Below are positions 18,112 through 26,593 of a stretch of DNA of 64,000 bases, piece after piece. The translations under genes and the position numbers were made by a program. This DNA is from UBA4416 sp040389965 (GTDB lineage: Bacteria; Bacteroidota; Bacteroidia; B-17B0; Aurantibacillaceae): the NCBI GenBank assembly GCA_040389965.1, contig JAZJZF010000001.1:1-64000 (forward strand). The letters run 5' to 3'. Position 1 is the stretch's first letter. Each line of letters opens with the position of its first letter. Below the pieces are notes generated by a model, which saw nothing but the letters and a program-made list of their open reading frames with translations, ran no database searches and had not been told where the DNA came from.

Positions 18112-19389
18112 TTAATATCCTAAGGTTGTGTTGTAACTTTCTTTAGCCATCATTAATTGAATTTCATGAAGCTTTAAGTTGAATTGTGATTGATTTTCTG
18201 AATTTAAATCAACAATAAAGTCAGACGAAGTAATAATCCCGTTATCTAACTGACTGGATGATGATTTACGAATAGCTGTTTTGGTTTCTACTATTTTTGA
18301 ATCCATAACGATCATCTTTTCGAGTTTTGTAATTTCTTCCTGTTGCTGGATAATGGTAGCCTGCAGGTTTATTTCGAAAATGCGTTTTTGGTTAGAAACA
18401 ATATCATTATTGAGTTTTAAGTTTTTGGTTTCTTTACCAGATGTGTAGTAAGCAGAAATGTTCCAGTTTAAACCGGCACCGATCATACCATAAGGTCTGA
18501 AATCGTTATTCAGGAAGTTATAACCCGGGCGGCCGTAGTAACCTCTTCCAAACACAAATACTTTTGGCAAATTGTTACGACCTACCATTTTTTCTCTTAA
18601 TTGTAAGGTGCTGCTTTGCAATTCGAAAGCTTTAAATTCGGGGCGAATAATAGCTGATTGTAATGCGGTTTCCTTTTTTGTATCAGAAAAAACAACCGTC
18701 GTATCCATTGTTTTATTGGTTAACAGGGATAAGGTTTTAAACCATACAATGAGGTTTGAATTAGTCTCCTCTATTTTTTGTTCAGTAGATAAATATTCTG
18801 ACTCCAGCACTAAAAAATTACTTTGTAAAGCAGCACCGTTATCTACCGATGATTTCATTTTTTTGCGCTTGGCATCAAGTTCATTGATTCTTAGTAAAAG
18901 AATTTTTTTATTTTCCTGCTGTAAATAAATATTTCCGTACAAAGAATTAATGCGTTCTTTCAACTTGAGCAAATCAGTATCTACCTGTTTGGTTTGCAGG
19001 TCGGCAGTTTCACGCTCAATTTGCTTTTGAGTTTTAATAGCACCGTAATCAAAGATGTTTTCTTTTAGTTCTACTCCAAAAGCATACTGATCGGCTTTTT
19101 GTACAAACCCGCCTGTAACACCGGGAATAGGAATGTTAAGTTCGGTTACCTCACTTTGATAAGTAGCTTGTCCGGTAACAGTTACCTGCGGGTAAAAGTT
19201 GGTGGAAAGCTGTTTGGTTTTGTTGGTTGCAATATCGGTATACATCTGCTTTTGTTTCAGCAAAGGATAGTTCTCCTTTGCCAATGTTTGCAGTTGTTGC
19301 AGGGTTATTTCCTCTTTCTGCTGAGCACTTGCTCCAAGACTGAACAAAATCATGAATCCGGATAACAAGCGATGGTTTAAGCTGGTCAT
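18112..19389 (-). CDS. TolC family outer-membrane efflux protein
   Basis: The 425-residue protein has a signal peptide ending in GASAQ and two long alpha-helical repeats typical of TolC-type channel proteins (EITLQQLQTLAKENYPLLKQ at about 28-47). It provides the outer-membrane exit duct for the EmrAB-like pump encoded downstream. Only four bases separate it from the end of the tetR gene, so the two are cotranscribed. A second, unrelated TolC gene lies at 42511-43932. Confidence 0.92.
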   Translation of the reverse strand: MTSLNHRLLSGFMILFSLGASAQQKEEITLQQLQTLAKENYPLLKQKQMYTDIATNKTKQLSTNFYPQVTVTGQATYQSEVTELNIPIPGVTGGFVQKADQYAFGVELKENIFDYGAIKTQKQIERETADLQTKQVDTDLLKLKERINSLYGNIYLQQENKKILLLRINELDAKRKKMKSSVDNGAALQSNFLVLESEYLSTEQKIEETNSNLIVWFKTLSLLTNKTMDTTVVFSDTKKETALQSAIIRPEFKAFELQSSTLQLREKMVGRNNLPKVFVFGRGYYGRPGYNFLNNDFRPYGMIGAGLNWNISAYYTSGKETKNLKLNNDIVSNQKRIFEINLQATIIQQQEEITKLEKMIVMDSKIVETKTAIRKSSSSQLDNGIITSSDFIVDLNSENQSQFNLKLHEIQLMMAKESYNTTLGY

Positions 19390-19393
19390 ATAT

Positions 19394-19999
19394 TTATTTT
19401 GTTTTTTTATTACTGTGTTTGATAGATAGAATTAGAAAGTCGGCCACGTGTTTTGGATAGGTTTCTAAAAAGGCATCGTAACTCGCGTCATCGGCTTTAA
19501 GTACCTTTTTAAAAATAACTTTATTGATTAAAGGATAGCAGCATAACGAGTGAAGAAAAATATACATCAAATTAAGGTCGGTGTCTTTTAAGATCCCTTT
19601 TTCCTGCAGCCTTTCAAAATAAGCCATAAAGCCTATTTTCTTCTTTTTAGCTTTATGGATCATCAGGTCAGGATTTCGGTTAAGTTCCCTTAAAATAAAG
19701 AGCAGCGAATTAGTTCTTAAAAAGGTAAAAAAGATAGCGATGAATTCCCTCAGCTTAAATTCCCAATCTTCTGTATTATCATCCCATGTCGATAATACCT
19801 TCATAAATTCATCCATGGTTTCATGAAAGATCCGTTCAAATAGGTTTTCCTTACTCCTGAAGTAGTAATGTAAAGATGCTTTGCTAATGCCTGCTTCATC
19901 AGCAATTTGCTGCATACGGGCACCGCCATAACCCGCTGCTTCAAATATTTTTTTGGCGGCGTCGAGGATCTTTTGCTCTGTATTTACGTTTGATAACAT
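19394..19999 (-). CDS. TetR/AcrR family transcriptional regulator
   Basis: The 201-residue protein has the N-terminal TetR helix-turn-helix (AGYGGARMQQIADEAGISKA, SLHYYFRSKENLFERIF; about residues 8-55) and an all-helical ligand domain. It is the first gene of a four-gene efflux operon on the minus strand and almost certainly represses that operon. A palindromic operator lies 18 bases before its ATG. A ligand, perhaps the exported compound, would release the repressor; this is inference from the family and context. Confidence 0.95.
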   Translation of the reverse strand: MLSNVNTEQKILDAAKKIFEAAGYGGARMQQIADEAGISKASLHYYFRSKENLFERIFHETMDEFMKVLSTWDDNTEDWEFKLREFIAIFFTFLRTNSLLFILRELNRNPDLMIHKAKKKKIGFMAYFERLQEKGILKDTDLNLMYIFLHSLCCYPLINKVIFKKVLKADDASYDAFLETYPKHVADFLILSIKHSNKKTK

Positions 20000-20016
20000 G
20001 GTTTAACTATGTGGTT

Positions 20017-20030
20017 TGACCAAATGGTCA
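20017..20030. promoter_or_regulatory. TetR operator palindrome
   Basis: TGACCA-AA-TGGTCA has perfect six-base arms around a two-base centre. It lies just upstream of tetR and directly downstream of a near-consensus -7 element on the minus strand (TACCTTTA, 20032-20039), where a bound repressor would block transcription start. Confidence 0.75.
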
Positions 20031-20200
20031 GTAAAGGTAAATGTTTAATTTATTCCGGAAATATGTTTTCGACAATTGCCCTCAATTTACTTTCCGAAAT
20101 ATCAGAATCGTCGATTGATAGCCTTAACCGTTTATTATTTTTATAATCCCTGTAATGGTACTATATTGGTATATCAGTAGCACTTTAGATATATCCCCCT

Positions 20201-20332
20201 ATGAAACCTATAACCCTGATCCTCCTCTTATTCCTCCTGAATAAAAGCATTGCACAAAACTTCTCGTTCAATTACACAAATAGTGGTGATAAATTATCTG
20301 CTGTTGCAGAATATCAAATAGAATCTCTGTAA
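20201..20332 (+). pseudogene. 43-codon secreted ORF, probable N-terminal remnant
   Basis: ATG at 20201 opens a frame of 43 codons ending TAA at 20330-20332. The first 19 residues form a good signal peptide (MKPITLILLLFLLNKSIAQ), followed by only 24 residues (NFSFNYTNSGDKLSAVAEYQ and a short end). It ends one base before the convergent T9SS gene stops. A mature peptide of 24 residues is too short for a T9SS cargo, so it is most simply the surviving start of a decayed secreted-protein gene; a genuine small secreted peptide is the alternative. It shares the 20000-20333 gene-poor stretch with the TetR operator. Confidence 0.45.
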
Positions 20333-20333
20333 T

Positions 20334-21176
20334 TTATTCTTTTATAAATTTAAAGCTTTCAACAGATCCCTTATTGGATCTTATGTTTAGAAAATACATA
20401 CCGGACGAAAATTTAGAAATATCTATCTGCGTTTGATAGGGAAGAGAAATAAGTGATTGTCCCATAGAGTTTACAATTTCCATAGAATAGTTGTCATGAT
20501 TGTATGCAGTAGTGTTTTCTGAAACAGTTAAAATTAAAGCTGTAGGATTTGGAAATAAGGAAAAGGATTGATGAGGAAGGATTTCAGCTATACCTACGTA
20601 GGCTCCACAGGTAGTGCTGCTTTTATTAAAATAGATCATTTGTGTGGTGATATTGTATGTAGTACTCCAGCCTTCATCATAATAATAGGTTTGTCCAAGG
20701 CCTTCCGAAAAATCGGCACTGTTTTTTATACATGGGCTTACACTTCCGGGATTTACACTACCAACGTATAGTGATCTAAATGTCTTTCTGTTACAATAGA
20801 CATTAGCTAGAAGGGTATCTTTTGTGCAGAGAGAAGTACTGCAGCAAGTAGAAAGATTTGCATAATTAAATGGGGTGTTCAAATTATAATAAGTTTCTGA
20901 ATAAGTAGAGGTCGTAATTATTGGAGAGCAGGAAAAGCAGTTTGCAAGTTTATAAGAATATCTGTGTACATTATATTTAATTGTATCCAGATTTAGAGAA
21001 ATAGTTTTTGAAAAAACCGTGTCTGTAATATATTCAGGAGAGTCGCCTGAAAGATCAACCCTGTATTGAAAAATATCACCTGCTGCATAGTCATATACCT
21101 GACCGAGGGTAAGCGTAAATTGAGCATTCATCTTTATTGAAAGTAAAATGCAACAGGATAAAAATAAATGTTTCAT
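20334..21176 (-). CDS. secreted cysteine-rich protein with T9SS type A sorting domain
   Basis: The 280-residue protein has a signal peptide (ending KMNAQ), a central domain with about ten cysteines including CFSC and CCSTSLC, and a C-terminal T9SS sorting domain. The sorting domain shows FSLFPNPTALILTVS, MEIVNSMGQSL, ISKFSSGMYFLNI and a final FKFIKE. The protein is exported through the outer membrane and probably attached to the surface. The cysteine-rich domain is not one I recognise. Near-consensus TATCTTTA (21203-21210, minus strand) may be its promoter. Confidence 0.85.
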   Translation of the reverse strand: MKHLFLSCCILLSIKMNAQFTLTLGQVYDYAAGDIFQYRVDLSGDSPEYITDTVFSKTISLNLDTIKYNVHRYSYKLANCFSCSPIITTSTYSETYYNLNTPFNYANLSTCCSTSLCTKDTLLANVYCNRKTFRSLYVGSVNPGSVSPCIKNSADFSEGLGQTYYYDEGWSTTYNITTQMIYFNKSSTTCGAYVGIAEILPHQSFSLFPNPTALILTVSENTTAYNHDNYSMEIVNSMGQSLISLPYQTQIDISKFSSGMYFLNIRSNKGSVESFKFIKE

Positions 21177-21257
21177 TATACATGAATTATGAAGTATACA
21201 TAAAGATACTAAAAAATAATTACAGTAATGTGTTGAAAATAAGCGTGTAAGCTTTAA

Positions 21258-22322
21258 TTAATACCAGTTAACTTTCAGGAACACCGAATCGTCTATTTGG
21301 ATTTTATTATCCTTCGAGTAAAAATAAATAGAATTACCTTGTTTTGTTTCTGCAAAATATTCGAAGCCATAACCGTTAAAAAACACATTACTCACAGTAA
21401 CCTGTATATGTGCTGTAGCTTTGCTCTCTACAATTTGTAATTGGTTAGGACGGATATAAGTCTGTTTTTCGGAGAGTTTTATTTTTGTAGAAATGAGATC
21501 AGCTTGCTCCAAAATAAAGTAACGACCCATTAAAGCAGCAACCTGCTTTGTTTTGGGTTGGTAGTATACATTAAACGTTGCATCGTGCTGAATCAATTTC
21601 CCATTTTCCATCACTGCCGTTTCATCGGCATAGCGTAAAGCCTCTTCGGGCTGGTGCGTAACCAGTATAACAGCAGTATTTTCTTTTTTAGATTGCTGGC
21701 GAATGTAGGTAAATATCTTATCACGCAATGGCAGATCTAAATTACTGAAAGGTTCATCGAGTAATAATGCTTTCGGAAATTCAGCCAGTGAACGGGCAAT
21801 GGCCACGCGTTGTTTTTGTCCGGAAGAAAGTGTAACGGCCCTCAGGTTTTTAAATGCCGTAAGATCCAGCAAACGTAATAGTTGATTGCTGCGTTTTTGC
21901 TTGTACTCATCAGTGTAACCTGCAAGTTTATCTTTTATGTTTTCTTCAACCGTATGATTATCGAGTACATAAAAATCCTGACTCACAAAACGCATATCTT
22001 CATGCCCCGGAATTAAATTGTAGGCAGGCCCTAATACTAATTTATCATCAATTCTGATTTCCCCGCCTTGCAGGTCTTCAAGGCCATACAGGCATTTAAG
22101 CATAGTTGTTTTGCCGCTTCCGCTTTTGCCGATAATAGCTAAGATTTTTCCGGGATAGGCATTTAAAGAAACAGATTTGATCCCTTTAAACTGGGTGGAA
22201 CCGGGGTAGTTAAAAGATATTTTATTGACTGATAAAATAAGCTTATTGCTTGTTATAACCGTTGCTAAATAACTGAATAAAAGTTTTTTCCTTATACTTT
22301 TTGCCGTCAACTCCTGTTGCAC
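21258..22322 (-). CDS. ABC transporter ATP-binding protein (import-type, C-terminal TOBE-like)
   Basis: The nucleotide-binding domain shows Walker A GKSGSGKTT (65-73 from the GTG at 22322), signature LSSGQKQRVAIARSLA and Walker B with LLLDEPFSNLDLPLR. A C-terminal region of about 100 residues resembles the TOBE-type extension of PotA/FbpC-like importers. The start is problematic. Family homology begins at LSVNKISFNYPG, and no ATG, GTG or TTG lies between the codon there and TTG 22310 / GTG 22322, both inside the upstream CHU_C gene in another frame. An ATT at 22236-22238, four bases after that gene stops, would give the typical N-terminus MLSVNKISF. No permease gene is adjacent. Confidence 0.85.
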   Translation of the reverse strand: MQQELTAKSIRKKLLFSYLATVITSNKLILSVNKISFNYPGSTQFKGIKSVSLNAYPGKILAIIGKSGSGKTTMLKCLYGLEDLQGGEIRIDDKLVLGPAYNLIPGHEDMRFVSQDFYVLDNHTVEENIKDKLAGYTDEYKQKRSNQLLRLLDLTAFKNLRAVTLSSGQKQRVAIARSLAEFPKALLLDEPFSNLDLPLRDKIFTYIRQQSKKENTAVILVTHQPEEALRYADETAVMENGKLIQHDATFNVYYQPKTKQVAALMGRYFILEQADLISTKIKLSEKQTYIRPNQLQIVESKATAHIQVTVSNVFFNGYGFEYFAETKQGNSIYFYSKDNKIQIDDSVFLKVNWY

Positions 22323-22635
22323 TTATGACACAGAAATAAACTCCATCCGTACATGGTTCTCCACTGGTTGTACGCCCGTCCCAAAAGCCATTCAGGCGTT
22401 TGTTTTCAAAAATTAAATTTCCGTAACGGTTAAAAATTGTAAACTCGAGTTCTGTTATTTCATCAAGTATTGGCTTGAAAATATCATTAATACTATCGTA
22501 GTTTGGAGTAAATACATTTGGCAAAACAAGATTTGAAATACCATCCGTTTTATCAAACAAAACTACCGATTGAGCCTTCATATTTTGAATACACAAAAAT
22601 GTAGAGAGCAGAGAAATATAAACTAGGGGTTTCAA
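22243..22635 (-). CDS. minimal secreted CHU_C-domain protein
   Basis: This 130-residue protein (TTG start, 22633-22635) has a signal peptide (MKPLVYISLLSTFLCIQNMKA) and little else than a CHU_C gliding-motility-type C-terminal domain. The domain shows LPNVFTPNYDSINDIFKPI, FTIFNRYGNLIFENK, GFWDGRTTSGEPCTDGVYF and a final FIQLF. Type B secretion domains normally carry a large N-terminal cargo, which is absent here. It lies in a minus-strand run between the acyl-CoA reductase and the ABC ATPase. It could be a small surface protein in its own right or the leftover tail of a larger adhesin. Confidence 0.85.
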   Translation of the reverse strand: MKPLVYISLLSTFLCIQNMKAQSVVLFDKTDGISNLVLPNVFTPNYDSINDIFKPILDEITELEFTIFNRYGNLIFENKRLNGFWDGRTTSGEPCTDGVYFCVISATGVDGKKYKEKTFIQLFSNGYNKQ

Positions 22636-22655
22636 ACTGATATAAATATAAAAAA

Positions 22656-23702
22656 TTATAATGTATTTAAAAAATCCAATGTATTTACATTGTCTGCAAA
22701 ATCAAAAATATCAGGGTTTTGAGTATTTCCAAAGCCTGTTACTTTCAAGGTGCTCATCTCAAAATTACTTACTATGCATTGCAAATTGTCTTCAAGACTT
22801 TTAATCTTTTCAACAAGCATTTGCTCATTAGTATAGGTTTCGTAATACAATACAGAGGTTGGTGCATGCAGCCCTGCATTTTCATGGATCATTAAAAAAT
22901 TATTATCTAAAAAAGGAATCTGGTCCAGCAAGTAAATGGCACGGTTATACTCATGGTTATTAAAGTATTTTTTATTATTTGCTACATAACCATAAGGAAA
23001 AATAGCTTCAAAAAAAGAAGTAAAATCATAATTCTCAGGAACAAATACTTTGGAAACGTTTCGGCAGCCCAGCCCATAGTAATAAAAGATGTCTTTACCC
23101 AGTTCGTGCAATTGTTCAGAGCTCTCTTTACCATTAAGAACGGCTAATGAAGTCCTATTTTTACGGATAATATGGGGGTATTTTCCAAAATAATATTCGA
23201 AATGCTTGGCAGAATTGTTACTTCCGGTGGCAATAACAGCGTCGAAATTATTGAGTCTTGCTTCCGAAAAATTAATATGGGTAGCAAGTCCTTTTTCATA
23301 ATAAATCAGCATTCCCGCTAAAAATGGAATCAGGGCAGGGTCATCGCTCGATACTTTGATAAGGATTTTATGACCACTTAATAATACACAAAGCATATCG
23401 TGAAAGCCTACAGCAGGGATATTTCCTGCCATAATAACGGCTACAGTTTTAGCACTAGAAGGTTCATGAATGGATGCCGAAAAATCAGTCAATTGCTTTT
23501 CACGGAGCATAAAAGCGATGCCATTTAAAGCCCTTTCGGTCTCTTCAGCCGTAAACCAGCCATTGTAAGAAAAAGAGATTTCTATTAATTTTGTTAAATC
23601 GTCGTGAAAACGCTCTTCTTTGGGGTCCCGGTTACCGGAAAAATGGCGTTCTATAAATAATCCTAATTGAATAAAAGGGTGTTGTCGTTGTTTCAGGGTC
23701 AT
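22656..23702 (-). CDS. acyl-CoA reductase (LuxC-like)
   Basis: The 348-residue protein belongs to the acyl-CoA reductase family related to LuxC, an aldehyde-dehydrogenase-like fold that reduces acyl-CoA to aldehyde with NADPH. Visible family features are VAVIMAGNIPAVGFHDMLCV (about 88-107), HKILIKVSSDDPALIPFL, AVIATGSNNSAKHFEYYFG and the active-site region YYYGLGCRNVSKVFVP, in which the Cys is probably the acyl-accepting nucleophile. It is divergent from a ferredoxin gene, an arrangement common in Bacteroidota that suggests a shared redox role. Confidence 0.88.
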   Translation of the reverse strand: MTLKQRQHPFIQLGLFIERHFSGNRDPKEERFHDDLTKLIEISFSYNGWFTAEETERALNGIAFMLREKQLTDFSASIHEPSSAKTVAVIMAGNIPAVGFHDMLCVLLSGHKILIKVSSDDPALIPFLAGMLIYYEKGLATHINFSEARLNNFDAVIATGSNNSAKHFEYYFGKYPHIIRKNRTSLAVLNGKESSEQLHELGKDIFYYYGLGCRNVSKVFVPENYDFTSFFEAIFPYGYVANNKKYFNNHEYNRAIYLLDQIPFLDNNFLMIHENAGLHAPTSVLYYETYTNEQMLVEKIKSLEDNLQCIVSNFEMSTLKVTGFGNTQNPDIFDFADNVNTLDFLNTL

Positions 23703-23714
23703 GAAATTTAATCT

Positions 23715-23722
23715 TATATTTG
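23715..23722 (+). promoter_or_regulatory. candidate -7 promoter element for the ferredoxin gene
   Basis: TATATTTG matches TAnnTTTG exactly, 36 bases before the ferredoxin ATG at 23759. A TTG at 23688-23690 could serve as the -33 box, though the spacing is a little long. Confidence 0.55.
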
Positions 23723-23758
23723 CATTCTTAAATTACAAAAAACAAAACTAGTTAAAAA

Positions 23759-24109
23759 ATGGCTATAAAAATCACAGACGAATGTATTAATTGCGGGGCT
23801 TGTGAACCTGAGTGCCCCAATAATGCTATATATGAAGGAGGTGCCGAGTGGCGTTTTGCCGATGGTACAAAAATTAAAGGCGAATATAAAGGAAGAAATA
23901 CAGGTTTATCGGTAGACGCAGAAGATCCGCAAACACCATATAGCATGGATGTTTATTACATCGCAAGCGATAAATGTACGGAGTGTGCCGGTTTTCATGA
24001 TGAACCACAATGTGCGGCAGTTTGCCCGGTTGATTGCTGTATTCCTGACGAAAATAATGTAGAAAACGAAGAAGCCTTATTGGAAAAGAAATCTAGTATG
24101 CATTTATAA
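23759..24109 (+). CDS. 4Fe-4S dicluster ferredoxin
   Basis: The 116-residue ferredoxin has two cluster motifs. The first is CINCGACEPECP (about 11-22). The second spans KCTECAGFHDEPQCAAVCP, where an insertion separates the second and third cysteines. This long-loop form matches the Alvin-type 2[4Fe-4S] ferredoxins. It is a low-potential electron carrier in the cytoplasm, perhaps for the divergent acyl-CoA reductase or for a general reductase. A strong terminator follows at 24129-24163. Confidence 0.95.
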   Translation: MAIKITDECINCGACEPECPNNAIYEGGAEWRFADGTKIKGEYKGRNTGLSVDAEDPQTPYSMDVYYIASDKCTECAGFHDEPQCAAVCPVDCCIPDENNVENEEALLEKKSSMHL

Positions 24110-24128
24110 GCTTTTCTTATTTTTATTT

Positions 24129-24163
24129 AAAAAGCCATTTACTACAGAGTAAATGGCTTTTTT
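24129..24163 (+). terminator. Rho-independent terminator after the ferredoxin gene
   Basis: A 15-base perfect stem (AAAAAGCCATTTACT / AGTAAATGGCTTTTT) with a 4-base loop ends in a run of T, 20 bases after the stop codon. Confidence 0.9.
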
Positions 24164-24171
24164 GATTTTAA

Positions 24172-24316
24172 CCGGTTCTGATTCCCCTCTCTCAGAGGGG
24201 TCTGCCGGTAGGCAGGGGGTGTCGGTTCTTATATGGAGGTTAGCAATATATATAAATAAGGTAGAAGGTGTCGGTTCTAATTCCTCTCTGCCTGAAGGGT
24301 TGGGAGTGTTGTTCCA
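24172..24316. repeat. degenerate intergenic repeat, two related copies
   Basis: The segment has a G/C-rich character unlike its surroundings. The 12-mer GGTGTCGGTTCT occurs twice (24218-24229 and 24267-24278), and CGGTTCTGATTCCCCTCTCT (from 24173) reappears in changed form from 24272. CCCCTCTCTCAGAGGGG makes a small hairpin. It looks like decayed copies of a dispersed Bacteroidota repeat. The short ORF across it is not credible. Confidence 0.55.
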
Positions 24317-24340
24317 GTTAAAGAGAATAAGTTCTAATTT

Positions 24341-25012
24341 TTACTTCACAACCGAATTCATAAACACATAACTCAAAATATTAGCTCCCATTTTCAGAGC
24401 TTTTTCGTGTGCCTCCGGGCTATCTTTATGAATGTCGTAGCTTTCCCAGCCATCACCTAAATCGCACTCGTAATCGTAAAAGCACACGAGCCTTCCTTTA
24501 TAGATCAGGCCAAAGCCCTGTGCCGGTTTATTATCATGTTCATGCACTTTTGGAAGTCCCTTATCAAAATTATAGGACTGATGATAAATAGGATGGTTGA
24601 AAGGCAATTCCACCAGATCTAGTTCGGGAAATACTTTTTTTAACTGAGTTCTTATAAAAACATCCATCCCATAATTATCCGAAACATGTAAAAATCCTCC
24701 GGCCAGTAAATAGTTACGTAGGTTCTCAGCTTCCTGGTTAGAGAAGATCACATTGCCATGACCGGTCATGTGAATAAAAGGATAATTAAAAATTTCTGCA
24801 CTCCCGGCTTCAACCACAGCCTGTTCCGTGCTAATAGTGGTTTTTAAATTGGCATTACAAAATTTAATAAGATTTGGTAACGATGTTTCCAGATTCGCGT
24901 ACCAATCGCCACCACCGTTATATTTTAGTAAACCCAACTGATAAGACTGTGCACAAAGATGGTATGTATTAAATACCAAGCAGAGTATCAGGATATGCAA
25001 CAATTTCAGCAT
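24341..25012 (-). CDS. DUF4159 domain secreted protein
   Basis: The 223-residue protein has a signal peptide and then a glutamine-amidotransferase-like DUF4159 domain. Visible features are GGGDWYANLETSLPNLIKF (about 34-52), FIHMTGHGNVIFSN, NLRNYLLAGGFLHVSDNYG and HPIYHQSYNF. These proteins occur widely beside membrane-associated operons in Bacteroidota and have no proven reaction. Its ATG overlaps the stop codon of the upstream PD40 gene by one base (TAATG), so the two are translationally coupled. Confidence 0.88.
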   Translation of the reverse strand: MLKLLHILILCLVFNTYHLCAQSYQLGLLKYNGGGDWYANLETSLPNLIKFCNANLKTTISTEQAVVEAGSAEIFNYPFIHMTGHGNVIFSNQEAENLRNYLLAGGFLHVSDNYGMDVFIRTQLKKVFPELDLVELPFNHPIYHQSYNFDKGLPKVHEHDNKPAQGFGLIYKGRLVCFYDYECDLGDGWESYDIHKDSPEAHEKALKMGANILSYVFMNSVVK

Positions 25013-26556
25013 TATTGTTTTTTTAAATAGTAATTTTTCTTTTCCTCAGAAACAGGTAAGCCTATATCCGAAACAACGATCTTATCTTTTTGTTCTGCAT
25101 ATCCTTCTGCTGTAACCGTAATGTTAAACGTTCCGGCAGGTAAAGCCATTACTAACTTTCCGTTTGTAGGGTTCGGAATAAAACTTAATTCTTCCTGTGT
25201 AGCCTCGTTTACTGCCAGTATGGTTACAATATATTCTTTAGGTTGAGCGGCCGAATCTCCCAGCATCACATTTCCTAAATACAAGGTAAGTTTTTGATCC
25301 ACATCATTAAATTTTACACGGTAAAGATCCAGATCACCTTGTCCTCCCGCACGTAAAGCACTGATATAACCAACCCGGTTATCAGGTGTAAGGCTGATGC
25401 TCCGGTCATCATCAGTTGTGTTTAATGGATAACCTAAATTCTCTGCTTTGGTCCAGGTATTATCTTCCGGGTTCCAAACTGTTTTAAAAAGATCGAAACC
25501 ACCAATGGTATTATGCCCTTCCGACGAAAAATAAAGCGTTACCCCATCTGTAGATAAATAAGGAAAGTCCTCGTTATAAGGGGTATTGATATCATCACCC
25601 AGCTTAAAAGGTTCACTCCAGTTGCCATTTGGTAAGCGGCGACAAATGTAAATATCGGTCTGGTCTTCGCGTGATTCGCCTCTAACAAAAAAGAGGGTGT
25701 TTCCATCGGCACTAACCGATGCCGAGTGTTCAATCTGTTTATTGATATATTCAGGGAAAGCAATATATTTTACATAAGTTCCGGCCTTTTTAAAAGAAAA
25801 ATAAATATCGCCGTATTTATCAATGTGATCAATGTAAATAAGCATTTCATTACCGTCGGCAGTTAAACCAACCACCTGTTCATCAAGCGAAGAATTTATT
25901 TTTGCGCCTGCGTTTTCGGCTTTCAGCCATTTACCGTTTTCCAGTTTACTTGTATAAACGTCAGAAGCGTAATAGCCATCCATTTCAAGCCTTCCAGCGG
26001 TAGTTCCTTTACGGCGTGTGGTAAAAGCAAGGAAACTTTCATCCTGTGTAATCCATGGATAGTAATCCGCAAACTCAGAATTTATTTCTTTTCCTAAATT
26101 TACAAAGCTAACGTTTACCGGGTTTATCATGAGCGCCTTGGCATTATTGCAGATTTCAATTTGTCTATCAGCAATTTTCTTTTTTTTAGGTTCGAGCTCC
26201 CGGTATTTTTCAAATGCTTTTATGGCTTCATCTATTTTATTACCCAGCCTGTAGGCATTTCCAAGATAGTACCAGGCTTCATTATCCGCTTTCGCACTTT
26301 TGGTACACACCTCAAAGTACTTAATGGCTTCCGCTTTATTAATGTTGGTATTTAAATAACACAGGCCGGTTTTAAAATTAATATCGGCATTGTTTTTATC
26401 ACTTTTTAGTAACTCCTTGTAAATAGGCAGGGCCATTAAAAAATTGTGGTGGTTGTAATGTTCATCGGCATCCGCTGCTTCGTACTTTCTGCCGGGCTGT
26501 GAATAAGCGCACATAACAAAAAGAACACCACAAAAAAGTAAAACCAGTTTTAACAT
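25012..26556 (-). CDS. TPR-PD40 envelope protein
   Basis: The 514-residue secreted protein has a signal peptide, TPR-like repeats (about 25-125; NFKTGLCYLNTN, EAWYYLGNAYRLGNKIDEAI), then PD40/WD40-like propeller blades (about 150-400; GNTLFFVRGES, GVTLYFSSEGHNTIGGFDLF) and a C-terminal beta domain. It is a shortened relative of the protein at 9754-12426 but lacks the OmpA domain. It probably sits in the periplasm or at the inner face of the outer membrane as a scaffold. It is translationally coupled to the DUF4159 gene. Confidence 0.85.
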   Translation of the reverse strand: MLKLVLLFCGVLFVMCAYSQPGRKYEAADADEHYNHHNFLMALPIYKELLKSDKNNADINFKTGLCYLNTNINKAEAIKYFEVCTKSAKADNEAWYYLGNAYRLGNKIDEAIKAFEKYRELEPKKKKIADRQIEICNNAKALMINPVNVSFVNLGKEINSEFADYYPWITQDESFLAFTTRRKGTTAGRLEMDGYYASDVYTSKLENGKWLKAENAGAKINSSLDEQVVGLTADGNEMLIYIDHIDKYGDIYFSFKKAGTYVKYIAFPEYINKQIEHSASVSADGNTLFFVRGESREDQTDIYICRRLPNGNWSEPFKLGDDINTPYNEDFPYLSTDGVTLYFSSEGHNTIGGFDLFKTVWNPEDNTWTKAENLGYPLNTTDDDRSISLTPDNRVGYISALRAGGQGDLDLYRVKFNDVDQKLTLYLGNVMLGDSAAQPKEYIVTILAVNEATQEELSFIPNPTNGKLVMALPAGTFNITVTAEGYAEQKDKIVVSDIGLPVSEEKKNYYLKKQ

Positions 26557-26593
26557 ACTGGTTACAATTTAATAAGAAAATTTTATAGTGCGA

